A program made the translations under genes and the position numbers. Positions 52,063 through 61,941 of a stretch of DNA of 64,000 bases are shown piece after piece (the stretch's first letter is position 1; the number at the start of each line of letters is the position of its first letter). The stretch is taken from positions 1-64,000 of the forward strand of contig NZ_JBNGPA010000020.1 of assembly GCF_050589845.1 (NCBI RefSeq). Direction: 5' to 3'. This DNA comes from Carboxylicivirga agarovorans. Its GTDB lineage: Bacteria; Bacteroidota; Bacteroidia; Bacteroidales; Marinilabiliaceae. The notes under the pieces are model-generated. The model was not told the origin of the DNA. It worked only from the letters and a program-made list of their open reading frames with translations, and did no database searches.

Positions 52063-53389
52063 AATTAAGCTTTTTTTGCCATTTAAAGTTTAGGTAGTAA
52101 TAAGCAGACGTTACTAAAATACCTCGAAAAAAGGTACTGATAAAAATAGCATACCAAATGCCATCCACGCCATAGCGATGTGGCTGTGACAGCCAGATTG
52201 CCATTGGCACACGTACAACCGTCATAATGATATTAATGGTAGCCGGATAACGGGTTTTACCAATTCCGTTGATAACACCCGAACCGATCATTTCAATGCT
52301 CATAAATACTTGTGACAAGCCAACAATGCGCAAGTATGATGCTCCAATAGTCACCGTTTCAGGATCCTGCACAAACCATCGTACCATCTCCTCGGCGAAC
52401 GTGACAAAAAGCACCGTCATTAATGTACCGATAGCTATGGCGAGTACTAATCCGGACTTATAGCCCCTGTTGACACGTTCATATATTTTTGCGCCAAAGT
52501 TCTGACCGGTAAATGACATAATGGCACCGTTTAATCCACCAACTGTCATAAAGGTCATTGCCTCGATTTGCAAGCCTATTTTTTGTGCGGCAATGGCGTC
52601 ACTTCCGAAGCCAGCTACAATTTTGGCCATTATAATGGCAATCACTGAGAATATCATGTACTGAACCGATGGAGGCATTCCCAACCTGGCCAGTTTTATG
52701 GTTTGCTGAAGCGATAGTTTCCATTGCCTGCTGACACCTAAAAACAAACGCCAGCGCTGAGAAACAAAGATAAATACAGCCACAAACTGGGCAATAAGCG
52801 TTGCCAGTGCAGCCCCGGTAACCCCCAGATCTAAAACAAAGATCAGCAGCGGGTCCAGAATAATATTTATAATTACCCCTATCAATGTGATCTGAAATGG
52901 CTTGCGCGAATCACCTCTTGCATTGCTATTACCGGTAAAAAGACGGGTTGTAAACACAAAAAACAAACCCAGGGAAGCCAATCTCAGGTAGCCATGTGCC
53001 ATGGTTTCTGTTTGTGCGTTATTTAACTCAAAAAAACCTATTAGCTGAACATAGCCCAGTTGAACAACACTCAGGTACAATAGGGTTAGAATAAAAACAC
53101 CCGCCAGGGCATTAATAGCTATCTGCTTAGCTTTGTCTTCGTTTTTATCACCAATGGCATGTGATACGGCAATATTATTGCCAACCATCACAATAGATGC
53201 GAATGCCCATCCCAAATGAAGAAAGAAACCTGAAGTACCAACCGCTGCTACCGCTTCTGAACCAAGTTTACCAACCCATAGCATATCGGTGAAATTATAG
53301 GCAAATTGCATAAATGAGGAGCCTATAATAGGGATTGCCAACTTTATAATATTGGAAAGAACGGGACCTTGTGTTAAATCTTTTTGCAT
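52043..53389 (-). CDS. MATE family efflux transporter (448 aa)
   Basis: Twelve hydrophobic segments in two repeated halves are visible, beginning LSNIIKLAIPIIGSSFMQFAYNFTDMLWVGKLGSEAVAAVG, with the second half opening KLARLGMPPSVQYMIFSVIAIIMAKIVAGFG. This is the standard MATE length. It exports organic cations or drugs in exchange for Na or H at the inner membrane. It is the upstream gene of an operon with gshF, overlapping its start by 20 bases. Confidence 0.92.
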   Translation of the reverse strand: MQKDLTQGPVLSNIIKLAIPIIGSSFMQFAYNFTDMLWVGKLGSEAVAAVGTSGFFLHLGWAFASIVMVGNNIAVSHAIGDKNEDKAKQIAINALAGVFILTLLYLSVVQLGYVQLIGFFELNNAQTETMAHGYLRLASLGLFFVFTTRLFTGNSNARGDSRKPFQITLIGVIINIILDPLLIFVLDLGVTGAALATLIAQFVAVFIFVSQRWRLFLGVSRQWKLSLQQTIKLARLGMPPSVQYMIFSVIAIIMAKIVAGFGSDAIAAQKIGLQIEAMTFMTVGGLNGAIMSFTGQNFGAKIYERVNRGYKSGLVLAIAIGTLMTVLFVTFAEEMVRWFVQDPETVTIGASYLRIVGLSQVFMSIEMIGSGVINGIGKTRYPATINIIMTVVRVPMAIWLSQPHRYGVDGIWYAIFISTFFRGILVTSAYYYLNFKWQKKLNYGERLY

Positions 53390-53489
53390 AGTAAAATTGT
53401 CAGCAATCTATTCGGGACACTGTTTGAACCATAATGGTGCCACAATTGAATAAAAACAGTATTTTAACATCTTATTAAGACGATCTCTG

Positions 53490-53897
53490 CTATTTATTAT
53501 CCTTAAAGTGCTCCATATCATTTAAATGGAGATCAAGGGCACGAACCGATATCTTTATTTCCCAACCTGACAGAAGCAGGGATATAATCAGCAACAGCAA
53601 GCCTAAACCAAAAGCATAAGCTGCCGGCTCAAACACTTCAACATAGATCAGAAACATGGATAAAACGCAAAACATTAAACTGGCAACACCCAACAATTGC
53701 ATGTTTTTAATCAGGTAAAGCCTTTTACGCAGGTTGATTATCTGGTCGAGCAATACCTGGTCAGGATTAGCCTTCAGCTTTTCATACAACTGACGAACCA
53801 GGGCGGCATACCCCAAAAATCGATTGGTATAGGCTAAGAGAATTAATGAAACAGCAGAAAATAATAAGGCAGGCGTTGTTAATGTTAAGGCTTCCAT
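53490..53897 (-). CDS. DUF2721 membrane protein (135 aa)
   Basis: Start at ATG 53897 (MEALTLTTPALLFSAVSLILLAYTNRF), which matches the usual family N terminus; an upstream frame adds 12 unlikely residues. Three membrane segments are seen: TPALLFSAVSLILLAYT, QLLGVASLMFCVLSMFLIYV and AYAFGLGLLLLIISLLLSGW, with LVRQLYEKLKANPDQ and LINLRKRLYLIKNMQ between the first two. Function of the family is unknown. Confidence 0.8.
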   Translation of the reverse strand: MEALTLTTPALLFSAVSLILLAYTNRFLGYAALVRQLYEKLKANPDQVLLDQIINLRKRLYLIKNMQLLGVASLMFCVLSMFLIYVEVFEPAAYAFGLGLLLLIISLLLSGWEIKISVRALDLHLNDMEHFKDNK

Positions 53898-53969
53898 ATA
53901 CTTTTTATTGCAACAACCTGTCAAATCCTGCATTGTTCGATGGCAGGCTGTGTTTTAACAAAGTTTAAG

Positions 53970-54665
53970 CTAAAGCATGGGCATAAGCTCCCATATGGAT
54001 TGCCTTTCACAGAATCTGACTGAATTGATCTTTTCAGTTACCACCTCATGCTGCCAGGTGGTATGAAACGGTATATGCACACCCCATCCTCCTATTTCAA
54101 GGACCGGTAAAATATCTGACTTTAACGAATTCCCAACCATCAATAGCTCAGAAGCCTCTATATCAAGATGCTTTAGCAGTGACTGGTATGCTTCAGGCGT
54201 TTTATCGCTCATCACCTCAATATGGTGAAAGTATTGTAAGAGCCCCGACTTCTTTAATTTACGCTCCTGATCGAGCAAATCTCCTTTTGTAGCTACAATC
54301 AGCTTGTACTTACGCGCAAGCTGCTGTAATACATCCTCTACCCCGTCCAGGAGCTCAACGGGCTTGTTAAGCATTTCTTTACCAATCTCAATGATGGCAT
54401 TGGTCTGTCGTGCGCTTGTCTGAAAACCGGATATTAAATTGGCTGTTTCGATCAGTGAAAGCATAAAGCCTTTAATGCCATAGCCATACATTGGCATATT
54501 CTCCATTTCCACATCAAATAGTATGCGAAGCACTTCATCCTGTGGTGCATATGCACTCATCAAGTCCACAAACTTCAGTTCTGCTTCCCTGAAAAATGTT
54601 TCATTCACCCATAGTGTATCATCCGCATCAAATGCTATAACCTGAATTCCGTTAATCTTTTCCAC
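53970..54665 (-). CDS. HAD superfamily hydrolase (231 aa)
   Basis: The motif I Asp pair is FDADDTLW (residues 12-19), KLIVATKGD near 117-125 is motif II, and MSDKTPEAY then LLMVGNSLKSDILPVLEIGGWG give motifs III and IV. A helical cap of ~80 residues lies between I and II. The substrate is probably a small phosphorylated metabolite. The start is a GTG at 54665 (GTG GAA AAG), since no ATG precedes the conserved strand. Confidence 0.88.
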   Translation of the reverse strand: MEKINGIQVIAFDADDTLWVNETFFREAELKFVDLMSAYAPQDEVLRILFDVEMENMPMYGYGIKGFMLSLIETANLISGFQTSARQTNAIIEIGKEMLNKPVELLDGVEDVLQQLARKYKLIVATKGDLLDQERKLKKSGLLQYFHHIEVMSDKTPEAYQSLLKHLDIEASELLMVGNSLKSDILPVLEIGGWGVHIPFHTTWQHEVVTEKINSVRFCERQSIWELMPML

Positions 54666-54784
54666 TACTATTTATAAAATTAAATAAAGCACCATACTAC
54701 AACTCTGCAAAGATATTGATAAGAACCAACTATTTGTCATCGGAAGAATTTAAAGATTTTAAGTATAAAAGTGCCTTGTGTTAT

Positions 54785-54792
54785 TACTTTTG
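54785..54792 (+). promoter_or_regulatory. -7 promoter element of the SUI1-type gene
   Basis: TACTTTTG matches the Bacteroidota TAnnTTTG consensus 17 bases before the ATG at 54810. An in-frame start at 54771 would lie upstream of this promoter, which supports the shorter protein. Confidence 0.5.
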
Positions 54793-54809
54793 TAAAAAAA
54801 ACCAGAACA

Positions 54810-55160
54810 ATGGCTAAAAAGAAAAAATGGAAAAACCTGGATGGCGTTGTCTTTTCAACCAATCAGGATTTTGACTATCAATATAATGAAGATGAGCAGG
54901 ATGAAACCTTAGCGGCCAATGAACAGGATTTAAGGGTGATGCTGGATAAAAAACAACGGGGTGGTAAAAAAGTCACACTCGTGACAGGCTTTGTTGGTCA
55001 TGAAGATGACCTGAAAGACCTGGGAAAATTCCTTAAGAGCAAGTGCGGCGTAGGTGGTTCTGCCAAAAATGGTGAGATACTGATACAAGGTGACTTCAGA
55101 GATAAGGTGGTTGACTTACTTAAGGCTGATGGCTATAGGGTGAAGAAATCAGGTGGATGA
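54810..55160 (+). CDS. SUI1/YciH-type translation initiation factor (116 aa)
   Basis: Start at ATG 54810 (MAKKKKWKNLDGVVFSTN). The SUI1 fold occupies residues ~35-113: LDKKQRGGKKVTLVTGFVG then LKDLGKFLKSKCGVGGSAKNGEILIQGDFRDKVVDLL, the same core as eIF1 and bacterial YciH. It probably binds the small ribosomal subunit. The gene is monocistronic and ends at a bidirectional terminator shared with the efflux operon. Confidence 0.88.
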   Translation: MAKKKKWKNLDGVVFSTNQDFDYQYNEDEQDETLAANEQDLRVMLDKKQRGGKKVTLVTGFVGHEDDLKDLGKFLKSKCGVGGSAKNGEILIQGDFRDKVVDLLKADGYRVKKSGG

Positions 55161-55186
55161 TAATGAGTCGGCTTGTAAAAAAATAA

Positions 55187-55223
55187 CCCGCAGATAACCC
55201 TTCTTTAAAACTTTATCTGCGGG
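55187..55223. terminator. Bidirectional terminator
   Basis: CCCGCAGATAA (55187-55197) and TTATCTGCGGG (55213-55223) form an 11-bp stem with A-tract and T-tract flanks on both sides. It lies between the convergent SUI1-type and TolC-like genes. Confidence 0.85.
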
Positions 55224-55231
55224 ATTTTCTT

Positions 55232-56413
55232 TTAATAAATCTGGAATGCCATCATTTGAGCATAACTTAATTGAGATTCCAGCTCGGCATTAAGAGCATT
55301 TTCAATTGTCGTGTAATATATTGATTGTTCCATCATATATTCAAGAATAGTAATCTGACCTGCCTCCAAAGCTGTTTCCAGTATGGTGACATTATTCATT
55401 GTCTTCAACGATTGTCGATAATTACCTGCAACAATTTGCCTGTTTTTCGTTTTAGCATATAAAGCTTTTAATCCATGATATAGCTGCAAGCGTTTGTCTT
55501 CCAACTCATTTTCAATAGCTATTGTGTTTAACTTAGCTTGTTTGACCGTATTTTTATTTTCCCAAAGAGGTATTGTCAATCCAACATTCACCCCTTTGAA
55601 TTTATCAATCTCATCACTTTCCGAACTATAGCCACCTGTTAGTTTAGGCAAACTCAAAGCTTTATTAAGTTTCTCCCTGTAACGGTTGGCATCCACACCT
55701 TCCTGCAAACTTTGAATCTCAGGAATAATGTCAGCATTAGCATTAAACCAATCATCAAAATCAGTTGGTAAAATTAACAAGGGCCAATTAACGAAAGTTA
55801 TTTCAAGCTGCTTACCTCCATTAAGACTTTGTAAGCGCTCATTCAACAATTCATATTCCGACCTTAGCTCAGCTAATTTATTCTGTGCATTTAACAAATT
55901 GATATCAGCCTTATTTCGTTCGAGAATATTAGCATCTCCCTCATCAAACTTTGCATGAAAAGCCCTGGCTATCGTTTCAGCATGCTTAAGGCGTTGAGAA
56001 TATTCCTGTATTAAAGCTTCCTGAAAAATTAAACGAAACAGTATACACTGAGCATCCAGCATAACAATGTTATAAGCATTTAAATAATCACGTTCAGCCT
56101 TCTCACTCATACTTTCTGTCATCTGCTTCCGATAACGATAAGCTGTAGGGAAATCAAAGCTCTGTCGTATATGAAACTCCTGCTTATTTCCTGCCTGACT
56201 TTTGTTTCCCCACTGATATATATATTCTACCTGTGGATTTGACGGGTTTAAACCAGTTTTATTTTTTAATACAATGGCATCAGTCTGAGCCCTTAATGAT
56301 TTTAATGAATAGTTGTTTTGCTCAATAGATTCCAGAATTTCAGGAATAGTACTCTGAGCACCTACCACCATTGAAAAACATGAACAGGCAATTACAAGAA
56401 CTATTTTTTTCAT
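55232..56413 (-). CDS. TolC-family outer membrane efflux protein (393 aa)
   Basis: An N-terminal signal peptide (KKIVLVIACSCFSMVVGAQS) precedes two repeats of long amphipathic helices typical of TolC/CusC (ERDYLNAYNIVMLDAQCILF near 108-127, NAQNKLAELRSEYELLNERL near 172-191). It is the last gene of the metal efflux operon. Its ATG overlaps the stop of the RND pump (ATGA) and is preceded by a good AGGAGGTG ribosome site. It forms the outer membrane exit duct. Confidence 0.85.
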   Translation of the reverse strand: MKKIVLVIACSCFSMVVGAQSTIPEILESIEQNNYSLKSLRAQTDAIVLKNKTGLNPSNPQVEYIYQWGNKSQAGNKQEFHIRQSFDFPTAYRYRKQMTESMSEKAERDYLNAYNIVMLDAQCILFRLIFQEALIQEYSQRLKHAETIARAFHAKFDEGDANILERNKADINLLNAQNKLAELRSEYELLNERLQSLNGGKQLEITFVNWPLLILPTDFDDWFNANADIIPEIQSLQEGVDANRYREKLNKALSLPKLTGGYSSESDEIDKFKGVNVGLTIPLWENKNTVKQAKLNTIAIENELEDKRLQLYHGLKALYAKTKNRQIVAGNYRQSLKTMNNVTILETALEAGQITILEYMMEQSIYYTTIENALNAELESQLSYAQMMAFQIY

Positions 56414-59400
56414 GATTCACCTCCTTTCATCGAACGGTTACTTTTCTTATGTATCAATGCGTAAACAATAGGAATTACATACATATTTAACAATGTGGAA
56501 CTTAGCAATCCTCCAAGAATTACTTTAGCCATCGGGCTTTGTATTTCATTACCTGGTTGGTCTCCCTTTAAGGCCAGTGGAATTAATGCCAGTGCTGCCG
56601 TAAGAGCTGTCATTAAAATCGGATTCAGACGGTCGACCGAGCCTTTTACAATCACATCCTTAATAGTTAAGTCATTTTTTGATAATGACATATAATTGGA
56701 AACCAGTAAAATACCATTTCTTGTTGCAATACCAAAGAGCGTAATAAAACCTATTATAGCAGGTATACTGATTATTCCGGATGTCAACTTAATGGCAAAT
56801 ACACCTCCAATGAGAGCCAGGGGTAAATTCAGCAATATGATACCTGCCAGCCTCGTATTTTTAAACTCCTGGTACAGCAACAGGAAAATGATACAAATCG
56901 CCAGAACAGATGTTAGCAGTAATGTTTGTGAAGCTTTGGCTTCACTCTCAAACTGACCTCCATATTCTATCCGATATCCATCTGGTAAATTTAGGTTTTC
57001 ACGAGCCGATTTTTTAATGTCATTCACAACACTGCGCAAATCACGCTGCGCCACATTGGCGGAGACAACAAGCTTACGTTGCACGTTTTCACGACTAACC
57101 ATACCCGGACCTGCAGCAGAAGCTATTGTAGCGACTTCTTCAAGCGGTATTTTTTTACCATCCCCGGTATCGATCAGCGCTTTTTTCAAACCTTCAATGG
57201 AGTTGGTATAATCATGATTAAAACGGAGCAACAGATCAAAACTTTTTTGTCCTTCATAAATATCGGCCAGCTTTTCACCGGCAAATGCCACATCAATAAA
57301 TTCATTGAATTCATTCATGCTAATGCCATAAGAAGCCAGTTTAATACGGTCTGCCTTTATTTGAATTTGAGGAATTTCGGTTTGTTGCTCTACATTTACA
57401 TCAACCAATCCATCTATATCAGCAATAGCAGCTTTTAACTGATTACCAAGCGTATAAAGCTGACTAAGATCCTGCCCGAAAATTTTAATAGCAATATTTG
57501 CTCTTGTACCTGACAACATATGATCAATACGATGCCCTAAAGGTTGTCCTACTGTTACAGCGATACCCGGCACATTCGCCAGCTTATGACGAACATCTTC
57601 CATAAACGCGTCCTGGTCACGTTTGTCCAACACAAAGTTCACATCAATCTCCGCACTGTTTGTTGTTTGCGAATGCTCATCCAGTTCACCGCGACCTGTA
57701 CGACGTGCTGTACCAGTCACTTCAGGAATGGTCAGCAACTCCTGTTCAATCAATTTTCCAAGCTGGTTACTCTCTTCCAGCGAAACCCCAGCTTGACTAA
57801 CAGCAGATATAGTTAATGCTCCTTCATTAAATTGGGGCAAAAAACTCCGTCCCATTGTGCTCATAACACCAACAGCCACAGTAAATAAAATCAGGCTTCC
57901 CACAAGAAATCCATTTTTATGGCGAAGTGCCCAATCCAGTGAAGTTGAATAATATTTTTGTAAAAAACTTACCAAACGGTTCTCCTTTTCTTTCTTTGCC
58001 AAATACCTTTCATCAGACAACAGTAAACGACATAACAAAGGTGTTATGGTCATTGCAATGATAAGTGACATAAAAAGCGAGACGATGTAGGCAATACCCA
58101 AAGGCCTTAACATACGTCCTTCCATTCCTGATAAAAAGAACAATGGAATAAAGGCAACAATAATGATTAACGTTGCATTTAATATAGAAGCCCTTATTTC
58201 CTTAGAAGCTTCGTAAACAACAGAGATGGACGATATTCGTTTACTAACGGGCAGTTGATAATTCTGTCGCAGGCGTTTATACACATTCTCAACATCAATA
58301 ATTGCATCATCTACAAGTGAACCAATTGCAATGGCCATACCCCCCAGGCTCATTGTATTGATGTTCAGATCAAGATATTTTAAGGTAATAACAGCTCCCA
58401 AGAGGGAAAGCGGAATAGCCAATAAGGAAATAATTGTCGTACGAAAGCTGCCCAAAAAGATAAACAGTATTACAACAACAAAAATACCCCCTTCTATTAA
58501 TGCGCGCTGAACATTATTAACTGATGTTTCAATAAAATCAGCCTGACGGAATATTGTTGTGTCAAGCTTTACATCAGGAGGCAATGTTTCTTTCAACTCA
58601 GCTAGATTCTCTTCAATCCGCCTTGTTAGATCAAGTGTATTGGTATTGGGCTGCTTTGAAATAGATAGTATGACCGCTGAGGATGCATTTTGTGAAGCAT
58701 ACCCCATTTTAACAACCGGTTCAACAACAACCTCAGCCACATCGTGTACATATATTGCTTGTCCCTTGTTATGTTTAACCAATGAATATCCCAACAATTC
58801 GATATCAGAACTGCGCCCCAGACCACGTACTACATACTCATTTCCGAATTCACGAATAACACCACCTGTGCTGTTCTGGCTCAAGCCCTTACATATATTA
58901 CTCAATTCTTCCAATGAAACATTATAGTTCATCATCTTTTGTGGGTCGGCCAGCACCTTGTATTGTTTAAAATCACCACCAATAATAGTAACCTGTGACA
59001 CTCCTCCTGTTGCCAGTAACAGTGGCTTTACCTGCCAGTCGGCCAGGGTACGTAAGGTCATATTATCGGTACTGTCGGCCTGTAAACCAACAAACAATAC
59101 CTCTCCCATCACACTCGACTGGGGTGCCAAAACTGGCTGCGAAATGCCTAAAGGCATTTTTCCGGCCAGTGTCACCAGCTTCTCACTTACTATCTGACGG
59201 GCACGAAAAACATCAGTCCCCCAATCAAACTCCACCCATACAAATGAGAAACCATGTGAGCTGGCAGAACGTACCCTTCGTACATCTGTTGCTCCGTTAA
59301 CTGCTGTTTCGATGGGAAAGGTAACAAGACGCTCTACTTCTTCTGTTGCCATTCCATGAGCATCGGTCATAACCACAACCGTTGGTGCTGTTAAATCAGG

Positions 59401-59517
59401 AAAAACGTCGACATCCATCTCTCCAGCCGTATAAATCCCGGCAAGCATCAGCGCAACCGCTCCTAATAAAACTATCAGTTTATTATGAAGTGAAAATTTA
59501 ATAATTGAATCTAACAT
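56410..59517 (-). CDS. CusA/CzcA family heavy metal efflux RND pump (1035 aa)
   Basis: Twelve membrane segments and two large periplasmic loops in the RND arrangement. IAIGSLVDDAIIDVENVYKRL near residues 398-418 is the fourth membrane segment with the proton-relay acids typical of the heavy-metal branch. AGEMDVDVFPDLTAPTVVV near 28-46 is the usual entry signature. It exports Cu/Ag or Zn/Co/Cd; the sequence alone does not decide. The His-rich neighbours favour a divalent metal such as zinc. An AGGAGGTG site precedes its ATG. Confidence 0.93.
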   Translation of the reverse strand: MLDSIIKFSLHNKLIVLLGAVALMLAGIYTAGEMDVDVFPDLTAPTVVVMTDAHGMATEEVERLVTFPIETAVNGATDVRRVRSASSHGFSFVWVEFDWGTDVFRARQIVSEKLVTLAGKMPLGISQPVLAPQSSVMGEVLFVGLQADSTDNMTLRTLADWQVKPLLLATGGVSQVTIIGGDFKQYKVLADPQKMMNYNVSLEELSNICKGLSQNSTGGVIREFGNEYVVRGLGRSSDIELLGYSLVKHNKGQAIYVHDVAEVVVEPVVKMGYASQNASSAVILSISKQPNTNTLDLTRRIEENLAELKETLPPDVKLDTTIFRQADFIETSVNNVQRALIEGGIFVVVILFIFLGSFRTTIISLLAIPLSLLGAVITLKYLDLNINTMSLGGMAIAIGSLVDDAIIDVENVYKRLRQNYQLPVSKRISSISVVYEASKEIRASILNATLIIIVAFIPLFFLSGMEGRMLRPLGIAYIVSLFMSLIIAMTITPLLCRLLLSDERYLAKKEKENRLVSFLQKYYSTSLDWALRHKNGFLVGSLILFTVAVGVMSTMGRSFLPQFNEGALTISAVSQAGVSLEESNQLGKLIEQELLTIPEVTGTARRTGRGELDEHSQTTNSAEIDVNFVLDKRDQDAFMEDVRHKLANVPGIAVTVGQPLGHRIDHMLSGTRANIAIKIFGQDLSQLYTLGNQLKAAIADIDGLVDVNVEQQTEIPQIQIKADRIKLASYGISMNEFNEFIDVAFAGEKLADIYEGQKSFDLLLRFNHDYTNSIEGLKKALIDTGDGKKIPLEEVATIASAAGPGMVSRENVQRKLVVSANVAQRDLRSVVNDIKKSARENLNLPDGYRIEYGGQFESEAKASQTLLLTSVLAICIIFLLLYQEFKNTRLAGIILLNLPLALIGGVFAIKLTSGIISIPAIIGFITLFGIATRNGILLVSNYMSLSKNDLTIKDVIVKGSVDRLNPILMTALTAALALIPLALKGDQPGNEIQSPMAKVILGGLLSSTLLNMYVIPIVYALIHKKSNRSMKGGES

Positions 59518-59528
59518 ATCTTCACCTC

Positions 59529-61028
59529 CTAATGTACATGCCCGGCATGTGGATCAACACTACTGGAAACAGCTGCCAGCTTCACAAAAGTTGCACCTCG
59601 TGCTACAAATCGTTCATTGTTATTTAATCCTTGTGTAATAACATATGAATCTCCATCTGTAGCTCCCAGCTTTACTTGCCTCCTTTCAAACAATTCAGGT
59701 GTTAACTGAACGTATACAAAGTACATACCCTGGGTTTCAATTAATGCGGTTTTGGGAATAACAATCTCCTTTTTTGAACTAACAGTGCGCAAATACACAT
59801 TTGTAAAACCACCAACTGTAAGTCTCTGGTTATGATCCACCTCAATAGAAACCGGTAATAAATAAGCATTTTCACTGACTGCCTGCCCCACTGAAACTAT
59901 TCGTCCATTTAAGTCGGCTAAAGAAACAATTGTTCCGTTATTCAACTCGATATTAGCATCGTACAGTGAATTAAGCATGGGAAGATGCCTGGGCCTAAGC
60001 ATTGCTTTCAGCAACATCTTTTTTGCTTGTACCATGGTAAATAATGCTGTTCCAGCTTCCACATATTGGCCATTTTCAACTAATAACTGATTTACAAAAC
60101 CTTCTGATTCGGCCACTACCTTTTCACCGCTTAGTCCTACAGTATTCTGCAAATTAGTCCAATGTGTCCTGGCTTTATCAAATCGCGCCTTTGATTCCAA
60201 AAACTGTTTATCCGATACTATCTTCTGGCTATTTAAGCGCTTATCCCGCTCATAGTCAGCCATAGCTATGTCATATTCTACCTTAGCTTCCTGCAACCTA
60301 ATAAGCGCATTGTTATCCGTCAATCCCTCACCGGTGACAGTCATTAGCCACTCACCTGGTTTCACAGCCTGCCCTGCAGAAATAATACCTGATGAAAGCT
60401 TTACAAAACCATTTGTTTTAGCTGAAACAATAAACTGACCAGTAGGGGAAAAATCAACTTTAGCACCAGACTTTATAACATTACCAAACTCCATCATATC
60501 TGGCATTTGCGTCATGAAATCAACTTTCCATGCCTGTTCTTTGGTAAAACTTATGCCATTAGCAGAAACTGGTAGATTAGCTTCAGTAAGATGTACAGCA
60601 TCATGCTGATTCTTATAGACATTTACATTTGTCACTGATACTTTATGTTTTTTCCCCTGCACTGTTAAGATAAATTCAAGATATCCTACTCCCGCTGTTT
60701 GCGGCTGAATAACTACCTTAAATATTCCATCCTGGACAGCTTGATCACTTTTCACTTTTAAACCCTTTTGTCCAACAATAAGAGCCACTTCAACTTCACT
60801 GGCCACTACCGGCTTAAAGGAGCTTAAATCGGTGAAATGTATGATCATCTGAGAATTGGCCCCAACAGCAAGGGGTTCTACATCTGCAAACACTTCAATG
60901 GAATTTGAATAACCGGTATAAGGAATGGTTATATCATCATGTGAGTGCCCCTCATTATGATGCTTTTGACCACAAGCCACTAATAAAGCCATGCCAAACA
61001 AACAGGCTATATATTTAAAATATTTCAT
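59529..61028 (-). CDS. CusB/CzcB-like RND periplasmic adaptor lipoprotein (499 aa)
   Basis: Start at ATG 61028 (MKYFKYIACLFGMALLVACGQ): the LVAC lipobox places the lipid-anchored Cys at residue 19, and a longer frame would spoil the signal peptide. HHNEGHSHDD after it is a His-rich metal-binding stretch. The barrel-sandwich and alpha-hairpin domains follow (AKVEYDIAMADYERDKRLNSQKIVSDKQ, LVENGQYVEAGTALFTMV). It bridges the inner-membrane pump and the TolC-like duct. It lies 11 bases upstream of the pump gene. Confidence 0.88.
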   Translation of the reverse strand: MKYFKYIACLFGMALLVACGQKHHNEGHSHDDITIPYTGYSNSIEVFADVEPLAVGANSQMIIHFTDLSSFKPVVASEVEVALIVGQKGLKVKSDQAVQDGIFKVVIQPQTAGVGYLEFILTVQGKKHKVSVTNVNVYKNQHDAVHLTEANLPVSANGISFTKEQAWKVDFMTQMPDMMEFGNVIKSGAKVDFSPTGQFIVSAKTNGFVKLSSGIISAGQAVKPGEWLMTVTGEGLTDNNALIRLQEAKVEYDIAMADYERDKRLNSQKIVSDKQFLESKARFDKARTHWTNLQNTVGLSGEKVVAESEGFVNQLLVENGQYVEAGTALFTMVQAKKMLLKAMLRPRHLPMLNSLYDANIELNNGTIVSLADLNGRIVSVGQAVSENAYLLPVSIEVDHNQRLTVGGFTNVYLRTVSSKKEIVIPKTALIETQGMYFVYVQLTPELFERRQVKLGATDGDSYVITQGLNNNERFVARGATFVKLAAVSSSVDPHAGHVH

Positions 61029-61119
61029 AAAATTAGTATTGTAATTCAATCTAATGTTCAAGAAAAGCAACACCAACAGTAAATAATCTTACTGCTGATG
61101 TCTTTCTTTTATCGTCACC

Positions 61120-61404
61120 TTAATTGTGATCGTGATCATGTCCATGTTCGTGGTCATGATCATGCTGGTGCTTTTCTTCGTGCGTTGTGCACTCTTCTTT
61201 TGTAGCACAGCTGTCTTTACTGCATTTCGAACAATCGTGTTCTTTCACCTCAAAGGCTTCCTGAGAAGGAGCTTCATGCTCATGAGCTTCATGAACAGTG
61301 CCATCCGCATGCACATGTGTGCCCTCTTTCTGCTCTGCTTTTTTTGTGCCGCACGACGATAAGATCAAGGCTGATACAGCCATAATGAAAAGTAATTTTC
61401 GCAT
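61120..61404 (-). CDS. His/Cys-rich metal-binding lipoprotein (94 aa)
   Basis: KLLFIMAVSALILSSCGTKK is a lipoprotein signal with SSC as the lipobox. The mature chain is a metal sponge: a cluster HDCSKCSKDSCATKEEC near residues 56-73 and a C-terminal tail of alternating His, Asp and Glu (HDHDHEHGHDHDHN). It probably buffers the metal in the periplasm before export. It lies 91 bases upstream of the adaptor gene and likely belongs to the same operon. Confidence 0.8.
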   Translation of the reverse strand: MRKLLFIMAVSALILSSCGTKKAEQKEGTHVHADGTVHEAHEHEAPSQEAFEVKEHDCSKCSKDSCATKEECTTHEEKHQHDHDHEHGHDHDHN

Positions 61405-61491
61405 GATTCAATAGATTGAATTAGATAAATAAAAGAATAGTCCAATACCATTAGATCAACTATTGCATTGGATAATGTCGTAAAATGTAAA

Positions 61492-61938
61492 TCATGCTAA
61501 AGCCGGCGGTGCCCTTAGTGGGACCGCATAATTATAGCCCTCCGGAAGTCGTTGGAGGAAATAATCAAATTCGTTCTTAGGTAATTCTTTAACCGGTTCA
61601 TATAATTGAAGAAAATCACTGTTTAAAACAACAACAGCAATAAGAACCTGTGTTTTTGAATTGACAGGCTGTACTTCAAAATGACAAGCTTCATGTGGCT
61701 CATGTGAATGAGAATGTTTTACCTGATCATCTTCGTCATGCGCGTGAGACGCATGTGTATGATGATGAGGCTCGTCTCCATGATGATGGTGATGATGACC
61801 TGTATCTTCAGCGCAAATGACAGCAACTATGTTGTTAACAAGATCCAGGTGGTGATGATGAGGAATAACATTATGAGCGAATACAATACTGTATATCGCC
61901 AATAATAACAATGCTATTTTTCTCCTTAGATGAATCAT
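61492..61938 (-). CDS. His-rich exported or membrane protein, probable metal-binding component (148 aa)
   Basis: ATG 61938 is used; the longer frame starts with a GTG. An N-terminal hydrophobic segment (RRKIALLLLAIYSIVFA) is followed by His clusters (VIPHHHH near 26-32, GHHHHHHGDEPHHHTHASHAHDEDD near 46-70, KHSHSHEPHEACH near 74-86). A second hydrophobic stretch, VLIAVVVLNSDFL, sits near residue 100. It probably senses or binds the exported metal at the cell envelope. It is the first gene of the efflux operon on this strand. Confidence 0.7.
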   Translation of the reverse strand: MIHLRRKIALLLLAIYSIVFAHNVIPHHHHLDLVNNIVAVICAEDTGHHHHHHGDEPHHHTHASHAHDEDDQVKHSHSHEPHEACHFEVQPVNSKTQVLIAVVVLNSDFLQLYEPVKELPKNEFDYFLQRLPEGYNYAVPLRAPPALA

Positions 61939-61941
61939 CAC

